Shown: positions 1 through 5,836 of the stretch, piece by piece | Numbering within the stretch: the stretch's first letter is position 1 | Layout: the number at the start of each line of letters is the position of its first letter | NCBI GenBank assembly: GCA_016208845.1 | Contig: JACQXH010000106.1 | Coordinates: forward strand, 1 to 7,470 | Direction: 5' to 3' | DNA: 7,470 nucleotides | Source of the DNA: Nitrospirota bacterium | GTDB lineage: Bacteria; Nitrospirota; Thermodesulfovibrionia; UBA6902; BMS3Bbin08 | Program-made: the position numbers and the translations under genes | Notes under the pieces: generated by a model | Databases searched by the model: none | Told to the model about the DNA's origin: nothing | What the model saw: the letters and a program-made list of their open reading frames with translations, nothing else

Positions 1-1329
1 ATAGACTGCACCGATGCCATAGCGGTCTCGGCTAAAGAAGGGATAGGGGTGCAGGACGTGCTGGAGGCCATTGTCAAAAAAGTCCCGGCACCCGGCGGCA
101 GTAAAGATCGTCCTTTGAAGGCATTGATCTTTGATTCATGGTTTGACAATTATCAGGGGGTCATTGTTCTCGTCAGGCTCTTTGACGGTGAGGTCAAACG
201 CGGCACAAAAATCCTTCTCATGGCTACTAACAAATTCCTCGAGGTCGGCGAAGTCGGGATTTTTTCGCCGGTCAAAAAAAGCGTAGAAAGCCTTAAAGCC
301 GGAGAGGTCGGCTATATAGTAGCCGGCATAAAAAATGTTGCAGATACAAAGATCGGGGATACGATCACAGAAGCAGATAATCCTGCCTCTGAACCATGCC
401 CCGGGTATAAAGACGTCAAACCCATGGTATTCTGCGGCCTCTATCCAACGGAAACCAACCAGTATGAAACCATGAAGAATGCGCTTGATAAATTGAGACT
501 TAATGATGCATCATTTAATTTTGAGCCGGAGACCTCCATTGCGCTCGGGTTCGGCTTCAGGTGCGGATTTTTGGGTCTTCTGCATATGGAGATAGTTAAA
601 GAGCGGCTTGAGAGGGAATTCGGGCTCGAGCTTATTAACACCGCCCCCACGACATTGTACAAAGTTACGAAAACCGGCGGCGAAGTGATCTATATAGATA
701 ATCCGGCGAAACTGCCCCAGCAGTATGAAAAAATCGAGGAGCCCTTTGTTAAGGTGACTATATTTGTGCCGCAGGGTTATGTGGGCCAGATACTGGACCT
801 CTGTCAGGAGAAAAGGGGTACGCAAAAGGAGTTCAGTTATCTTGGCAAAGAGCGTATAATTATTGTCTATGAAATTCCACTTGATGAGATCTTATGGGAT
901 TTCTACGATAAATTGAAATCTTATTCAAGTGGTTATGCCTCTATGGACTATGAATTCATAGGTTATATGGAATCCAAACTTGTGCGTTTAGACCTGCTGA
1001 TAAACGGAGAAATCGTCGATGCCCTTTCACTCATTGTCCATAGAGAAATGGCCTACCACAAAGGCCGGCTGCTTGCTGAAAAATTGCGGGAGGTCATCCC
1101 GAGACAGCTTTTTGAAATTGCGATACAGGCGGCGGTAGGGAATAAGGTAATTGCACGGGAAAGCATCAAGGCCCTGAAAAAGAATGTTATTGCAAAGTGC
1201 TACGGCGGAGATATTACCAGGAAAAGGAAACTCCTCGAAAAACAAAAAGAGGGCAAACGCAGGATGAAGCAGGTTGGAAGGGTCGAAATACCCCAGGAAG
1301 CATTCCTTGCGGTACTTAAGGTAAAATAA
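1..1329 (+). CDS. lepA: Elongation factor 4 (LepA), 5' truncated by the window edge
   Basis: Ribosome-associated translational GTPase (EF4/LepA), acting in the cytoplasm on ribosomes. The reading frame is open from base 1, so the gene starts upstream; 442 residues are present. The E. coli protein has about 600, so roughly 155 N-terminal residues with the P-loop, DTPGH and NKID motifs lie outside. The visible part opens just before the G5 motif (VSAKEG, window residues 9-14) and the typical GVQDVLEAIV helix. It continues into the beta-barrel domain II (DSWFDNYQG near residue 47) and the EF-G-like domains (GFRCGFLGLLHMEI). It ends in the LepA-specific C-terminal domain, with YGGDITRKRKLLEKQKEG from residue 401 and MKQVGRVEIPQEAF. 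These last motifs separate LepA from EF-G and other translation GTPases. No frameshift or missing segment is seen. lepB follows after a 140-nt gap, a common pairing in bacteria. Confidence 0.97.
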   Translation: MDCTDAIAVSAKEGIGVQDVLEAIVKKVPAPGGSKDRPLKALIFDSWFDNYQGVIVLVRLFDGEVKRGTKILLMATNKFLEVGEVGIFSPVKKSVESLKAGEVGYIVAGIKNVADTKIGDTITEADNPASEPCPGYKDVKPMVFCGLYPTETNQYETMKNALDKLRLNDASFNFEPETSIALGFGFRCGFLGLLHMEIVKERLEREFGLELINTAPTTLYKVTKTGGEVIYIDNPAKLPQQYEKIEEPFVKVTIFVPQGYVGQILDLCQEKRGTQKEFSYLGKERIIIVYEIPLDEILWDFYDKLKSYSSGYASMDYEFIGYMESKLVRLDLLINGEIVDALSLIVHREMAYHKGRLLAEKLREVIPRQLFEIAIQAAVGNKVIARESIKALKKNVIAKCYGGDITRKRKLLEKQKEGKRRMKQVGRVEIPQEAFLAVLKVK

Positions 1330-1342
1330 GTAGCTAAAAAAG

Positions 1343-1418
1343 GATTCGAGGGTCCAAGGGTCCGAGTGGAGAAATTAGAAAAACGATTCCATCGCTTGAC
1401 CCCTTGACCCCTCGGGAA
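1343..1418. repeat. Degenerate 8-nt tandem words in inverted orientation (lepA-lepB gap)
   Basis: Three 8-nt words run head to tail at 1343-1366 (GATTCGAG, then GGTCCAAG and a close variant). After a spacer, two exact copies of CTTGACCC lie at 1395-1410, followed by CTCGGG. The reverse complement of the right-hand word (GGGTCAAG) resembles the left-hand words, so 1347-1369 and 1393-1414 can pair as an imperfect stem. A small hairpin CGAT-TCC-ATCG (1384-1394) sits in the loop, and AGTCG-TAT-CGACT (1421-1433) lies just downstream. It could be a transcript-level stem or simply a dispersed repeat; no T-tract follows, so I do not call it a terminator. Confidence 0.6.
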
Positions 1419-1469
1419 CGAGTCGTATCGACTTGACTCCTAAATTATTTATGGAGGAAGAATAAAGAT

Positions 1470-2186
1470 TTGGCCAAGAAGAAATCTAAATTCAGAGAAT
1501 ATGCAGAGGCTATAGTTATCGCAGTAGTTCTTGCTCTTCTGATAAGGACCTTTGTGGTTCAGGCCTTCAAGATCCCGTCAGGCTCGATGATCCCTACCCT
1601 TGAAATAGGGGATCACATCCTTGTCAGTAAATTTATATATGGCGTCACAATTCCTTTCACGGACAATCGTATCATGAGTTTAAGACAGCCGCGGCGTGGT
1701 GATATAATAGTATTTGCCTTCCCGGGCGATCTGGAGAAAGAAGAATGCAGGAATGTCACTTCGAATATTAAGAAAAGATTTGAAAATGCATGGAATAACC
1801 AGTCCCCTATCTATTTGTTTAAGGATGATTGCAGGGATTTTATAAAAAGGGTTATTGGGGTCGGAGGAGATAAAATTCAAATAAAGAATAAGACCGTTTA
1901 TGTAAATGATGTCGCTCTTCTGGAGCCTTTCACGATACATTCGGATAACAGGATCCTGGATGCCGCTGATAATCAACGGGATAACTTTGGCCCGATAACT
2001 GTCCCATATGGGAAATTCTTTGCCATGGGCGACAACAGGGACAATAGCCATGACAGCCGGTTTTGGGGTTACGTAAAAATGAGCGAGATCAAAGGCAAGG
2101 CATTCATAATCTATTGGTCCTGGGATGGTGAGGGTGAAGTGTTATCTAAAATAAGGTGGGGCCGTTTAGGCAAACTTATAAATTAA
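1470..2186 (+). CDS. lepB: Signal peptidase I
   Basis: Membrane-bound type I signal peptidase that cleaves signal peptides from exported proteins on the outer face of the cytoplasmic membrane. The 238-residue protein has a basic N-terminus, one membrane helix (about residues 12-32), and then the catalytic box IPSGSMIPTLEIGD with Ser39 as nucleophile. PRRGDIIVF (74-82) follows, then the general-base Lys126 in DFIKRVIGVGGD, and box E, GDNRDNSHDSRFWG (187-200). All Ser/Lys dyad elements are intact. The start is TTG at 1470, because no ATG or GTG occurs upstream in this frame; GGAGG at 1453-1457 lies 12 nt before it, which is rather far. An out-of-frame ATG overlapping that SD opens a four-codon reading frame (1451-1465) ending 4 nt before the TTG. 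About 30 extra residues (88-119) between the VFAFPGD and DFIKR boxes are bracketed by Cys93 and Cys121, which could form a disulfide outside the membrane (inference). Confidence 0.95.
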   Translation: MAKKKSKFREYAEAIVIAVVLALLIRTFVVQAFKIPSGSMIPTLEIGDHILVSKFIYGVTIPFTDNRIMSLRQPRRGDIIVFAFPGDLEKEECRNVTSNIKKRFENAWNNQSPIYLFKDDCRDFIKRVIGVGGDKIQIKNKTVYVNDVALLEPFTIHSDNRILDAADNQRDNFGPITVPYGKFFAMGDNRDNSHDSRFWGYVKMSEIKGKAFIIYWSWDGEGEVLSKIRWGRLGKLIN

Positions 2187-2210
2187 CACGGGTAACTGCT
2201 CGGCTGGATA

Positions 2211-2308
2211 GTCTGTAGGTATTTAGTTTATTAAGCTAAAAGACTACAGACTAATGACCTAAATAACCTGTTAGTTAACAGTCTACGGTCTAATAGGCTA
2301 TAGTTACT
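2211..2308. repeat. Degenerate heptamer array with inverted blocks (lepB to small membrane gene)
   Basis: About fourteen 7-nt words keep one phase across 98 nt: GTCTGTA at 2211 and GTCTACG at 2281 are exactly ten periods apart. Words of GTCTA type occur at both ends (2211-2231 and 2281-2308), and their reverse complements (GACTACA, GACTAAT at 2242-2255) lie between. Consequently AGTCTGTAG (2210-2218) pairs perfectly with CTACAGACT (2244-2252), with an inner TTTAG/CTAAA stem (2222-2226 / 2236-2240). A second inverted pair is CTGTTA-GT-TAACAG (2268-2281). Nothing in it looks coding. It ends shortly before the SD of the next gene. Confidence 0.6.
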
Positions 2309-2320
2309 GTCACGATAAGT

Positions 2321-2327
2321 GAGGTGA
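2321..2327 (+). promoter_or_regulatory. Shine-Dalgarno site of the small membrane-protein gene
   Basis: GAGGTGA matches most of the canonical AGGAGGTGA. It directly abuts the ATG at 2328, which is too close, but leaves a normal distance to the in-frame ATG at 2334. The second ATG is therefore preferred as the start. Confidence 0.6.
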
Positions 2328-2333
2328 ATGAAA

Positions 2334-2702
2334 ATGATAAAAATAATTTTTTATTTCGCTATCTTCGCTTTGATAATCTATTCAGCCATCTTGACTGTCA
2401 TACCTTTGTATCACTATTATGCGTTCAAGAACGACCTCGAGGAAATTCTGGCTGTCAGTATTACAGATAAGCCTGAGGATGTTCTGGAAAAAATTTATGA
2501 CTCAGCGTTAGAATTAAACGTTCAAGTTGAAAAAGAAGACATTGAGTTGTGGAAGGAAAGACGATATTTTGCAGCGGTCTCATGGGAAGAGACTGTCGAT
2601 TTTTTCTCTCTTTACCAGAAAACGTTCATATTTTCTATTGACACGAGCAAGCAGTCGTCCTGGAAGATTGTTAATAATAATTTACAATCTGAATTTTCTT
2701 GA
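2334..2702 (+). CDS. Small single-pass membrane protein, DUF4845-like
   Basis: A predicted 122-residue protein with one N-terminal hydrophobic helix (about residues 4-23, with few flanking charges), then IPLYHYYAFKNDLEEIL and a roughly 95-residue soluble part expected outside the membrane. The pattern recalls the DUF4845 family: a helix leading into a V/I-P-L-Y motif, then an amphipathic helix, a DI-x-(20)-V-x-W/Y-E strand pair, and a phenylalanine-rich end (EETVDFF, FIFSIDTS). In many Proteobacteria a DUF4845 gene directly follows lepB, which is its position here. Family membership is inference from remembered pattern and context; the molecular role is unknown. The upstream ATG at 2328 would add two residues but touches the SD. 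There is no cysteine, lipobox or enzyme motif. The stop lies 5 nt before the left end of the TIR-bounded segment. Confidence 0.8.
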   Translation: MIKIIFYFAIFALIIYSAILTVIPLYHYYAFKNDLEEILAVSITDKPEDVLEKIYDSALELNVQVEKEDIELWKERRYFAAVSWEETVDFFSLYQKTFIFSIDTSKQSSWKIVNNNLQSEFS

Positions 2703-2739
2703 GGGCGTAACCATTCAGTGACACGGGGAAGACTTGATT

Positions 2740-2787
2740 CCCCTCTTTGTCACCTCAGGCGACCCGCCGAGGCGGGAAAAAGAGGGG
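2740..2787. repeat. Nested hairpin inside the 168-bp segment
   Basis: CCCCTCTTT (2740-2748) pairs with AAAGAGGGG (2779-2787) and encloses the GC-rich palindrome CCCGCCGAGGCGGG (2763-2776). An alternative stem, GGGGAA (2725-2730) with TTCCCC (2738-2743), competes for the left arm. No T-tract follows, so an intrinsic terminator is unlikely. Confidence 0.6.
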
Positions 2788-2816
2788 TCAGGGGAGATTA
2801 TATGGAATGATTTAAA

Positions 2817-2851
2817 AATCCCCCCTCGCCACCTTTGCAAAAGGGGGGATT
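2817..2851. repeat. C-run/G-run palindrome
   Basis: AATCCCCCC (2817-2825) is the exact reverse complement of GGGGGGATT (2843-2851), with a smaller CCTTT-GCA-AAAGG stem inside (2832-2844). From memory, palindromes of this AATCCCCC...GGGGGATT kind recur between genes in a range of environmental bacteria, so it is probably a dispersed repeat rather than a control site special to ribE. Confidence 0.65.
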
Positions 2852-2877
2852 AACACACCTGTAACTGAATGGTTATT

Positions 2878-2882
2878 GGAGG
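2878..2882 (+). promoter_or_regulatory. Shine-Dalgarno site deciding the ribE start
   Basis: GGAGG ends 4 nt before the GTG at 2887. It lies downstream of the in-frame ATG at 2869, so it cannot serve that codon. This supports GTG 2887 as the real start. Confidence 0.7.
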
Positions 2883-2886
2883 ACAG

Positions 2887-3528
2887 GTGTTCACAGGGCT
2901 AATTGAGAGTACAGGGAGTGTTTCTTCTATCAAGCGGACAGGCGGCGGGCTTAGGGTATCCGTCCGTACTGAACCTGCCGGTCCTGCTATTGAATTACAG
3001 ATAGGCGACAGCATAGCAATAAACGGGGTATGTCTTACCGCGGTTGAAAACAGCAGGGGTATTGTCTTTGATGTATCCCCTGAGACATTGCGAAATACAA
3101 ATCTCGGAGAGCTTAAAATCAATGATAAGGTGAACATCGAAAGGGCCTTAAGACTTAGCGACAGGCTTGGCGGACATCTGGTAACCGGCCATGTGGATGG
3201 CGTTGGGGTTATAGCAGGCAAGAAGAAGGAGGGAGAATATACCTTTTATACTTTTGAAGCGTCTCCCGAAGTCTTGAAATATACGGTCATAAAAGGTTCA
3301 ATAGCGGTTGACGGCATAAGCCTTACAGTGATAAATGTCGATGATCATTCATTCAGCGTTGCAATTATACCCCATACCCTTACCGCTACTAATATTGGAG
3401 GAAAAGGTATCGGGGACAGGGTGAACCTTGAGGTTGACATTATAGGTAAATATGTTGAAAAATTCGTTAGCAATAAAAATAATGACGATAAGCTTATGAC
3501 TTTGCTTAGAGAGAAAGGATTCGCATAA
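2887..3528 (+). CDS. ribE: Riboflavin synthase, alpha subunit type
   Basis: Catalyses the last step of riboflavin synthesis, dismutating two 6,7-dimethyl-8-ribityllumazine molecules into riboflavin and a pyrimidinedione in the cytoplasm. The 213-residue protein shows the family's internal duplication. In the first lumazine-binding half MFTGLIE is the exact family N-terminus, followed by GDSIAINGVCLT (40-51) and SPETLRNTNLG. The second half has GGHLVTGHVDG (95-105), GSIAVDGISLTV (137-148) and IPHTLTATNIG (161-171). The start is GTG 2887; the in-frame ATG at 2869 would add six untypical residues, has no SD, and lies in the right inverted repeat of the upstream element. Length is normal and all motifs are intact. 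ribBA and ribH follow, giving a rib operon without ribD in view. No FMN riboswitch precedes it. The symbol ribC is used for this enzyme in some species. Confidence 0.95.
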   Translation: MFTGLIESTGSVSSIKRTGGGLRVSVRTEPAGPAIELQIGDSIAINGVCLTAVENSRGIVFDVSPETLRNTNLGELKINDKVNIERALRLSDRLGGHLVTGHVDGVGVIAGKKKEGEYTFYTFEASPEVLKYTVIKGSIAVDGISLTVINVDDHSFSVAIIPHTLTATNIGGKGIGDRVNLEVDIIGKYVEKFVSNKNNDDKLMTLLREKGFA

Positions 3529-3529
3529 G

Positions 3530-3596
3530 AAAATTAAAAATAAATATCAATCCCGATGCTTCGGGATGCATTTTGATTTTTACATTTTGATTTTGG
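3530..3596. repeat. Heptamer blocks flanking a hairpin (ribE-ribBA gap)
   Basis: A-rich words of period 7 (AAAATTA, AAAATAA) start one base after the ribE stop. A strong hairpin follows: ATCCCGA (3550-3556), loop TGCT, TCGGGAT (3561-3567). Then CATTTTG occurs twice (3569-3575 and 3583-3589), each followed by a T-rich heptamer, so a 12-nt stretch repeats exactly at a 14-nt distance. The A-rich left side can pair loosely with the T-rich right side. The hairpin plus T-rich tract could act as a weak terminator or attenuator between ribE and ribBA, but the repeated words suggest a repeat-derived origin. Confidence 0.6.
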
Positions 3597-3602
3597 AAAT
3601 TT

Positions 3603-4817
3603 ATGAGTAAATATAAATTTAATACAACAGAAGAAGCTATTAGAGATATTAAAAAAGGAAAGATGGTCATCCTTGTCGATGATGAAGACAGGGAAAATGA
3701 GGGAGACCTGACCATAGCTGCCTCAAAGGTAACTCCCCAGGCCATAAATTTCATGGCCAAATACGGCAGGGGGCTGATATGTCTTTCATTGACCGACGAA
3801 AGGGTGGAATATCTCAAACTCCCGATGATGACGGACAATAATGCCTCTCGTTTCGGCACTGCATTTACAGTGTCAATCGAAGCGAGAAAAGGGGTAACCA
3901 CAGGCATCTCGGCTGCTGACAGGGCAAAAACAATCCTTACTGCAATCGATCCAAAGGCAGAGCCTGAGGATATTGTAAAGCCGGGTCATATCTTTCCATT
4001 GAGGTCTCAGCCCGGAGGTGTGCTCAAGCGCGCGGGTCAGACAGAGGGCTCTGTAGACCTCGCAAGGCTGGCCGGTCTTTATCCCGCCGGAGTAATATGT
4101 GAGATCATGAATGAAGACGGGACCATGTCGCGTGTTCCCCAGCTTATGGAATTTGCAAAGAAGCATGGATTAAAAATAGTTACAATAAAAGACCTTATCG
4201 AATACAGGATGAGAAATGAATGTCTTGTCCATCAATTAGCTCTAACAAAACTGCCTACTAAATATGGAGGTGAGTTTTCCGCAGCGGTCTTTGAGAGCAT
4301 ACTGGACAATTCCATACATGTAGCTTTGGTCAAAGGTGATATATCTCCGAATGACAAGGTGCTTGTAAGAGTGCATTCTGAATGCCTTACAGGAGATGTT
4401 TTCGGCTCGCGCAGATGCGATTGCGGTGAACAGCTGCACAAGGCAATGGCTATCATCAAAAGGGCAGATAAAGGCGTGCTCCTTTATATGAGGCAGGAAG
4501 GCAGAGGGATTGGACTTGTCAATAAGTTAAAGGCGTATGAATTACAGGAAAAAGGATTCGATATGGTAGAGGCCAATGAAAAACTGGGGTTTGCGCCGGA
4601 TCTGAGGGATTACGGAATAGGGGCTCAGATATTGGTCGCTCTTGGGGTGAGGAATATGCGTCTTATGACGAATAATCCCAAAAAGATAATCGGACTGGAA
4701 GGCTATGGATTGACAATTTCCGAGCGGGTTCCTGTAGAAACAAAACCTCATGAGAAAAATATTAAATATCTTTCGACAAAAAAGAAAAAATTAGGGCATA
4801 TGCTGGAGAAAGTATAA
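3603..4817 (+). CDS. ribBA: Bifunctional 3,4-dihydroxy-2-butanone 4-phosphate synthase / GTP cyclohydrolase II
   Basis: Supplies both riboflavin precursors. The N-terminal RibB domain (about residues 1-200) turns ribulose 5-phosphate into 3,4-dihydroxy-2-butanone 4-phosphate. The C-terminal RibA domain (about 203-397) opens GTP to the pyrimidine intermediate with release of formate. RibB signs are DDEDRENEGDL (26-36), the acidic metal and substrate loop, then GVTTGISAADRA, PGHIFPLRSQPGGVLKRAGQ and TEGSVDLARLAG. RibA signs are the zinc ligands Cys261, Cys272 and Cys274 in HSECLTGDVFGSRRCDCG, RQEGRGIGL (297-305), LGFAPDLRDYGIGAQIL, TNNPKK and the terminal TKKKKLGHML. Both active sites look complete, so it should be truly bifunctional, and 404 residues is the usual length. 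The ATG start has only a weak GGA (3595-3597) upstream, right after the ribE-ribBA repeat block. Confidence 0.97.
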   Translation: MSKYKFNTTEEAIRDIKKGKMVILVDDEDRENEGDLTIAASKVTPQAINFMAKYGRGLICLSLTDERVEYLKLPMMTDNNASRFGTAFTVSIEARKGVTTGISAADRAKTILTAIDPKAEPEDIVKPGHIFPLRSQPGGVLKRAGQTEGSVDLARLAGLYPAGVICEIMNEDGTMSRVPQLMEFAKKHGLKIVTIKDLIEYRMRNECLVHQLALTKLPTKYGGEFSAAVFESILDNSIHVALVKGDISPNDKVLVRVHSECLTGDVFGSRRCDCGEQLHKAMAIIKRADKGVLLYMRQEGRGIGLVNKLKAYELQEKGFDMVEANEKLGFAPDLRDYGIGAQILVALGVRNMRLMTNNPKKIIGLEGYGLTISERVPVETKPHEKNIKYLSTKKKKLGHMLEKV

Positions 4818-4922
4818 AATCAGCAATCAGCAAACAGTAGAGAGTAAACAGGGGAAAATATTTTTTAAAGCCGCTTTGCATATGACTACTGTTTACTGAC
4901 TACTGTCTACTGTTTACAGTTT
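4818..4922. repeat. Two inverted heptamer arrays (ribBA-ribH gap)
   Basis: The left block (4818-4852) has five 7-nt words, beginning with two exact AATCAGC copies and going on to AAACAGT-like words. The right block (4885-4919) has five words of the opposite orientation, such as ACTACTG and TCTACTG, with the ACTG core kept in four of five. Thus 4832-4851 pairs with 4889-4915 apart from one heptamer-sized insertion in the right arm, which points to gain or loss of whole units. The spacer (4853-4884) contains an A/T-rich stretch. The left block begins at the base right after the ribBA stop, and the right block ends about 10 nt before the ribH SD. Confidence 0.75.
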
Positions 4923-4941
4923 TATAATTAAGGGAGGATAT

Positions 4942-5403
4942 ATGAAAGTATTTGAGGGAGATCTTCAGGCAAAAGGACTTAAATTTGCTGTGATAGTAAG
5001 CCGTTTCAATGAATTTATAACAAATAAGCTTCTTGACGGAGCTGTTGACGCCCTGATTAGGCATGGCGCTGCTGAAGCAAATATAGACGTGGTAAAAGTC
5101 CCGGGTTCTTTCGAGATACCTCTCATAGCCAAGAAACTTGCCAAAAAGAAATCGTACGATGCGATTGTCTGCCTTGGCACTATCATACGCGGCGCAACAC
5201 CACATTTTGAATATGTTGCTTCAGAGGCTGCCAAGGGCATCGCAATGGTCTCACTTGAATCTGAAATCCCTGTAGCGTTTGGAGTTATTACAGCAGATAC
5301 TATTGAACAGGCTATTGAAAGGGCCGGGTCAAAAAGCGGCAACAAGGGATGGGATGCGGCAATGGTAGCACTGGAGATGACACAGCTGCTGAAAAAGTTA
5401 TGA
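4942..5403 (+). CDS. ribH: 6,7-dimethyl-8-ribityllumazine synthase
   Basis: Condenses the ribitylamino-pyrimidinedione with dihydroxybutanone phosphate to give the lumazine substrate of RibE; members normally form pentamers or 60-subunit shells. The 153-residue protein has normal length. VSRFNEFIT (19-27) supplies the aromatic residue that stacks on the substrate, VPGSFEIP (53-60) lines the pocket, and GTIIRGATPHFEYV contains the catalytic His88. Then come VAFGVITADTIEQAIERAG, with the phosphate-binding Arg, and GNKGWDAA. The start is ATG 4942 with AGGGAGG at 4931-4937, the best SD in the window. TATAAT at 4923-4928 lies just upstream, but no convincing -35 box is seen. ribBA precedes it across the inverted heptamer block, and nusB starts 17 nt after its stop. 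Confidence 0.97.
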   Translation: MKVFEGDLQAKGLKFAVIVSRFNEFITNKLLDGAVDALIRHGAAEANIDVVKVPGSFEIPLIAKKLAKKKSYDAIVCLGTIIRGATPHFEYVASEAAKGIAMVSLESEIPVAFGVITADTIEQAIERAGSKSGNKGWDAAMVALEMTQLLKKL

Positions 5404-5429
5404 GTGATGCGTTATGAGTAATGAGTTTA
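5402..5429 (+). repeat. Four-unit heptamer array containing the nusB start codon
   Basis: Four consecutive 7-nt words related to GAGTAAT start within the ribH stop codon and run into the third codon of nusB; the third and fourth words both begin GAGT. The nusB ATG (5421-5423) is formed at the join of words three and four. This is a single-orientation array, unlike the inverted ones upstream. Confidence 0.6.
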
Positions 5430-5834
5430 TACCGCAGAGCCAGGGAATATGCCTTGCAGATATTGTTTCAGCTTGACGTAACCGGCGGTCAATTTAACGA
5501 TAAAACACTAGAAGACTTCTGGCGTGGTATTAAAGAAGAAGACAGTGTCAGGGAATTTGCTAATGAGATCGTAGTCGGGACAAGGCAGAACATAGAAAAA
5601 ATAGATGAGGTCATTAAAGAAACCGCTGAACAATGGTCAATTGGCAGAATGGCTATCGTTGACAGAAATATGCTCAGGGCTGCAGCCTATGAACTCCTTT
5701 TCAGGCCTGAAATCCCTGCGTCAGTAGTAATGGATGAGGCCATCGAGATATCAAAAAAATATTCTACAGAGGATTCGTCGGCCTTTATTAATGGCATTCT
5801 GGATAAGATCCAGCGCTTACGAACTGCGTCATAA
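5421..5834 (+). CDS. nusB: Transcription antitermination protein NusB
   Basis: NusB pairs with NusE (ribosomal protein S10), binds boxA RNA, and takes part in rRNA antitermination and processing. The 137-residue protein has the all-helical family pattern. The N-terminus RRAREYALQILFQLD carries the basic RNA-contacting residues. EIVVGTRQNIEKIDEVI, then WSIGRMAIVDRNMLRAAAYELLF, IPASVVMDEAIEISKKYS and the closing SAFINGILDKI follow; all are typical, and nothing is missing. The start at 5421 is forced: a TGA at 5415-5417 closes the frame upstream, and the protein then begins in register with other NusB proteins. No SD is seen; translation is probably coupled to ribH, which ends 17 nt upstream (inference). 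The start codon lies within a short heptamer array. The ribH-nusB pairing is common in bacteria. Confidence 0.95.
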   Translation: MSLYRRAREYALQILFQLDVTGGQFNDKTLEDFWRGIKEEDSVREFANEIVVGTRQNIEKIDEVIKETAEQWSIGRMAIVDRNMLRAAAYELLFRPEIPASVVMDEAIEISKKYSTEDSSAFINGILDKIQRLRTAS

Positions 5835-5836
5835 TT

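Larger units (their letters stand above)
2708..2875. mobile_element. Candidate 168-bp MITE-like element with terminal inverted repeats
   Basis: TAACCATTCAGT (2708-2719) is repeated as the exact reverse complement ACTGAATGGTTA (2864-2875). The match resumes for ACA after one mismatch inward. Both ends carry a terminal TA, as would a TA target duplication of the IS630/Tc1-mariner kind. The segment has no gene, holds two internal palindromes, and fills nearly the whole gap: it starts 5 nt after the upstream stop and ends 2 nt before the SD of ribE. Against this, only one copy is visible, so mobility is inferred. A large structured intergenic repeat is the alternative. Confidence 0.4.

Noticed and set aside
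1451..1465. Four-codon reading frame (ATG to TAA) overlapping the lepB SD
   Set aside because: It could be a coupling minicistron, but the ATG overlaps the SD itself and has no SD of its own; chance is the simpler explanation.
2527..2721. Overlapping plus-strand frame inside the small membrane-protein gene
   Set aside because: It is out of frame with a better candidate that has an SD, a membrane helix and a family pattern.
2740..2787. Intrinsic terminator after the small membrane gene
   Set aside because: The stem is strong, but neither strand shows a T-tract directly after it in the needed place.
2187..2886. FMN riboswitch upstream of ribE
   Set aside because: I looked for the conserved FMN-element blocks (such as the GGGCAGGGTGAAATTCCC-like stretch and later conserved loops) and saw none; the G/C runs belong to simple palindromes.
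2850..3221. Open reading frames on the minus strand opposite ribE, ribBA, ribH, lepA, lepB and purB
   Set aside because: They are shadows of well-identified plus-strand genes, without SD sites or recognisable motifs.
4818..4922. CRISPR array
   Set aside because: The units are 7 nt, contiguous and degenerate, with no 20-40-nt repeats or unique spacers; no cas gene is present.
4913..4928. Promoter for ribH (TTTACA and TATAAT)
   Set aside because: The two boxes are only 4 nt apart, and no -35-like hexamer lies at 16-18 nt; TATAAT is expected by chance in AT-rich sequence.
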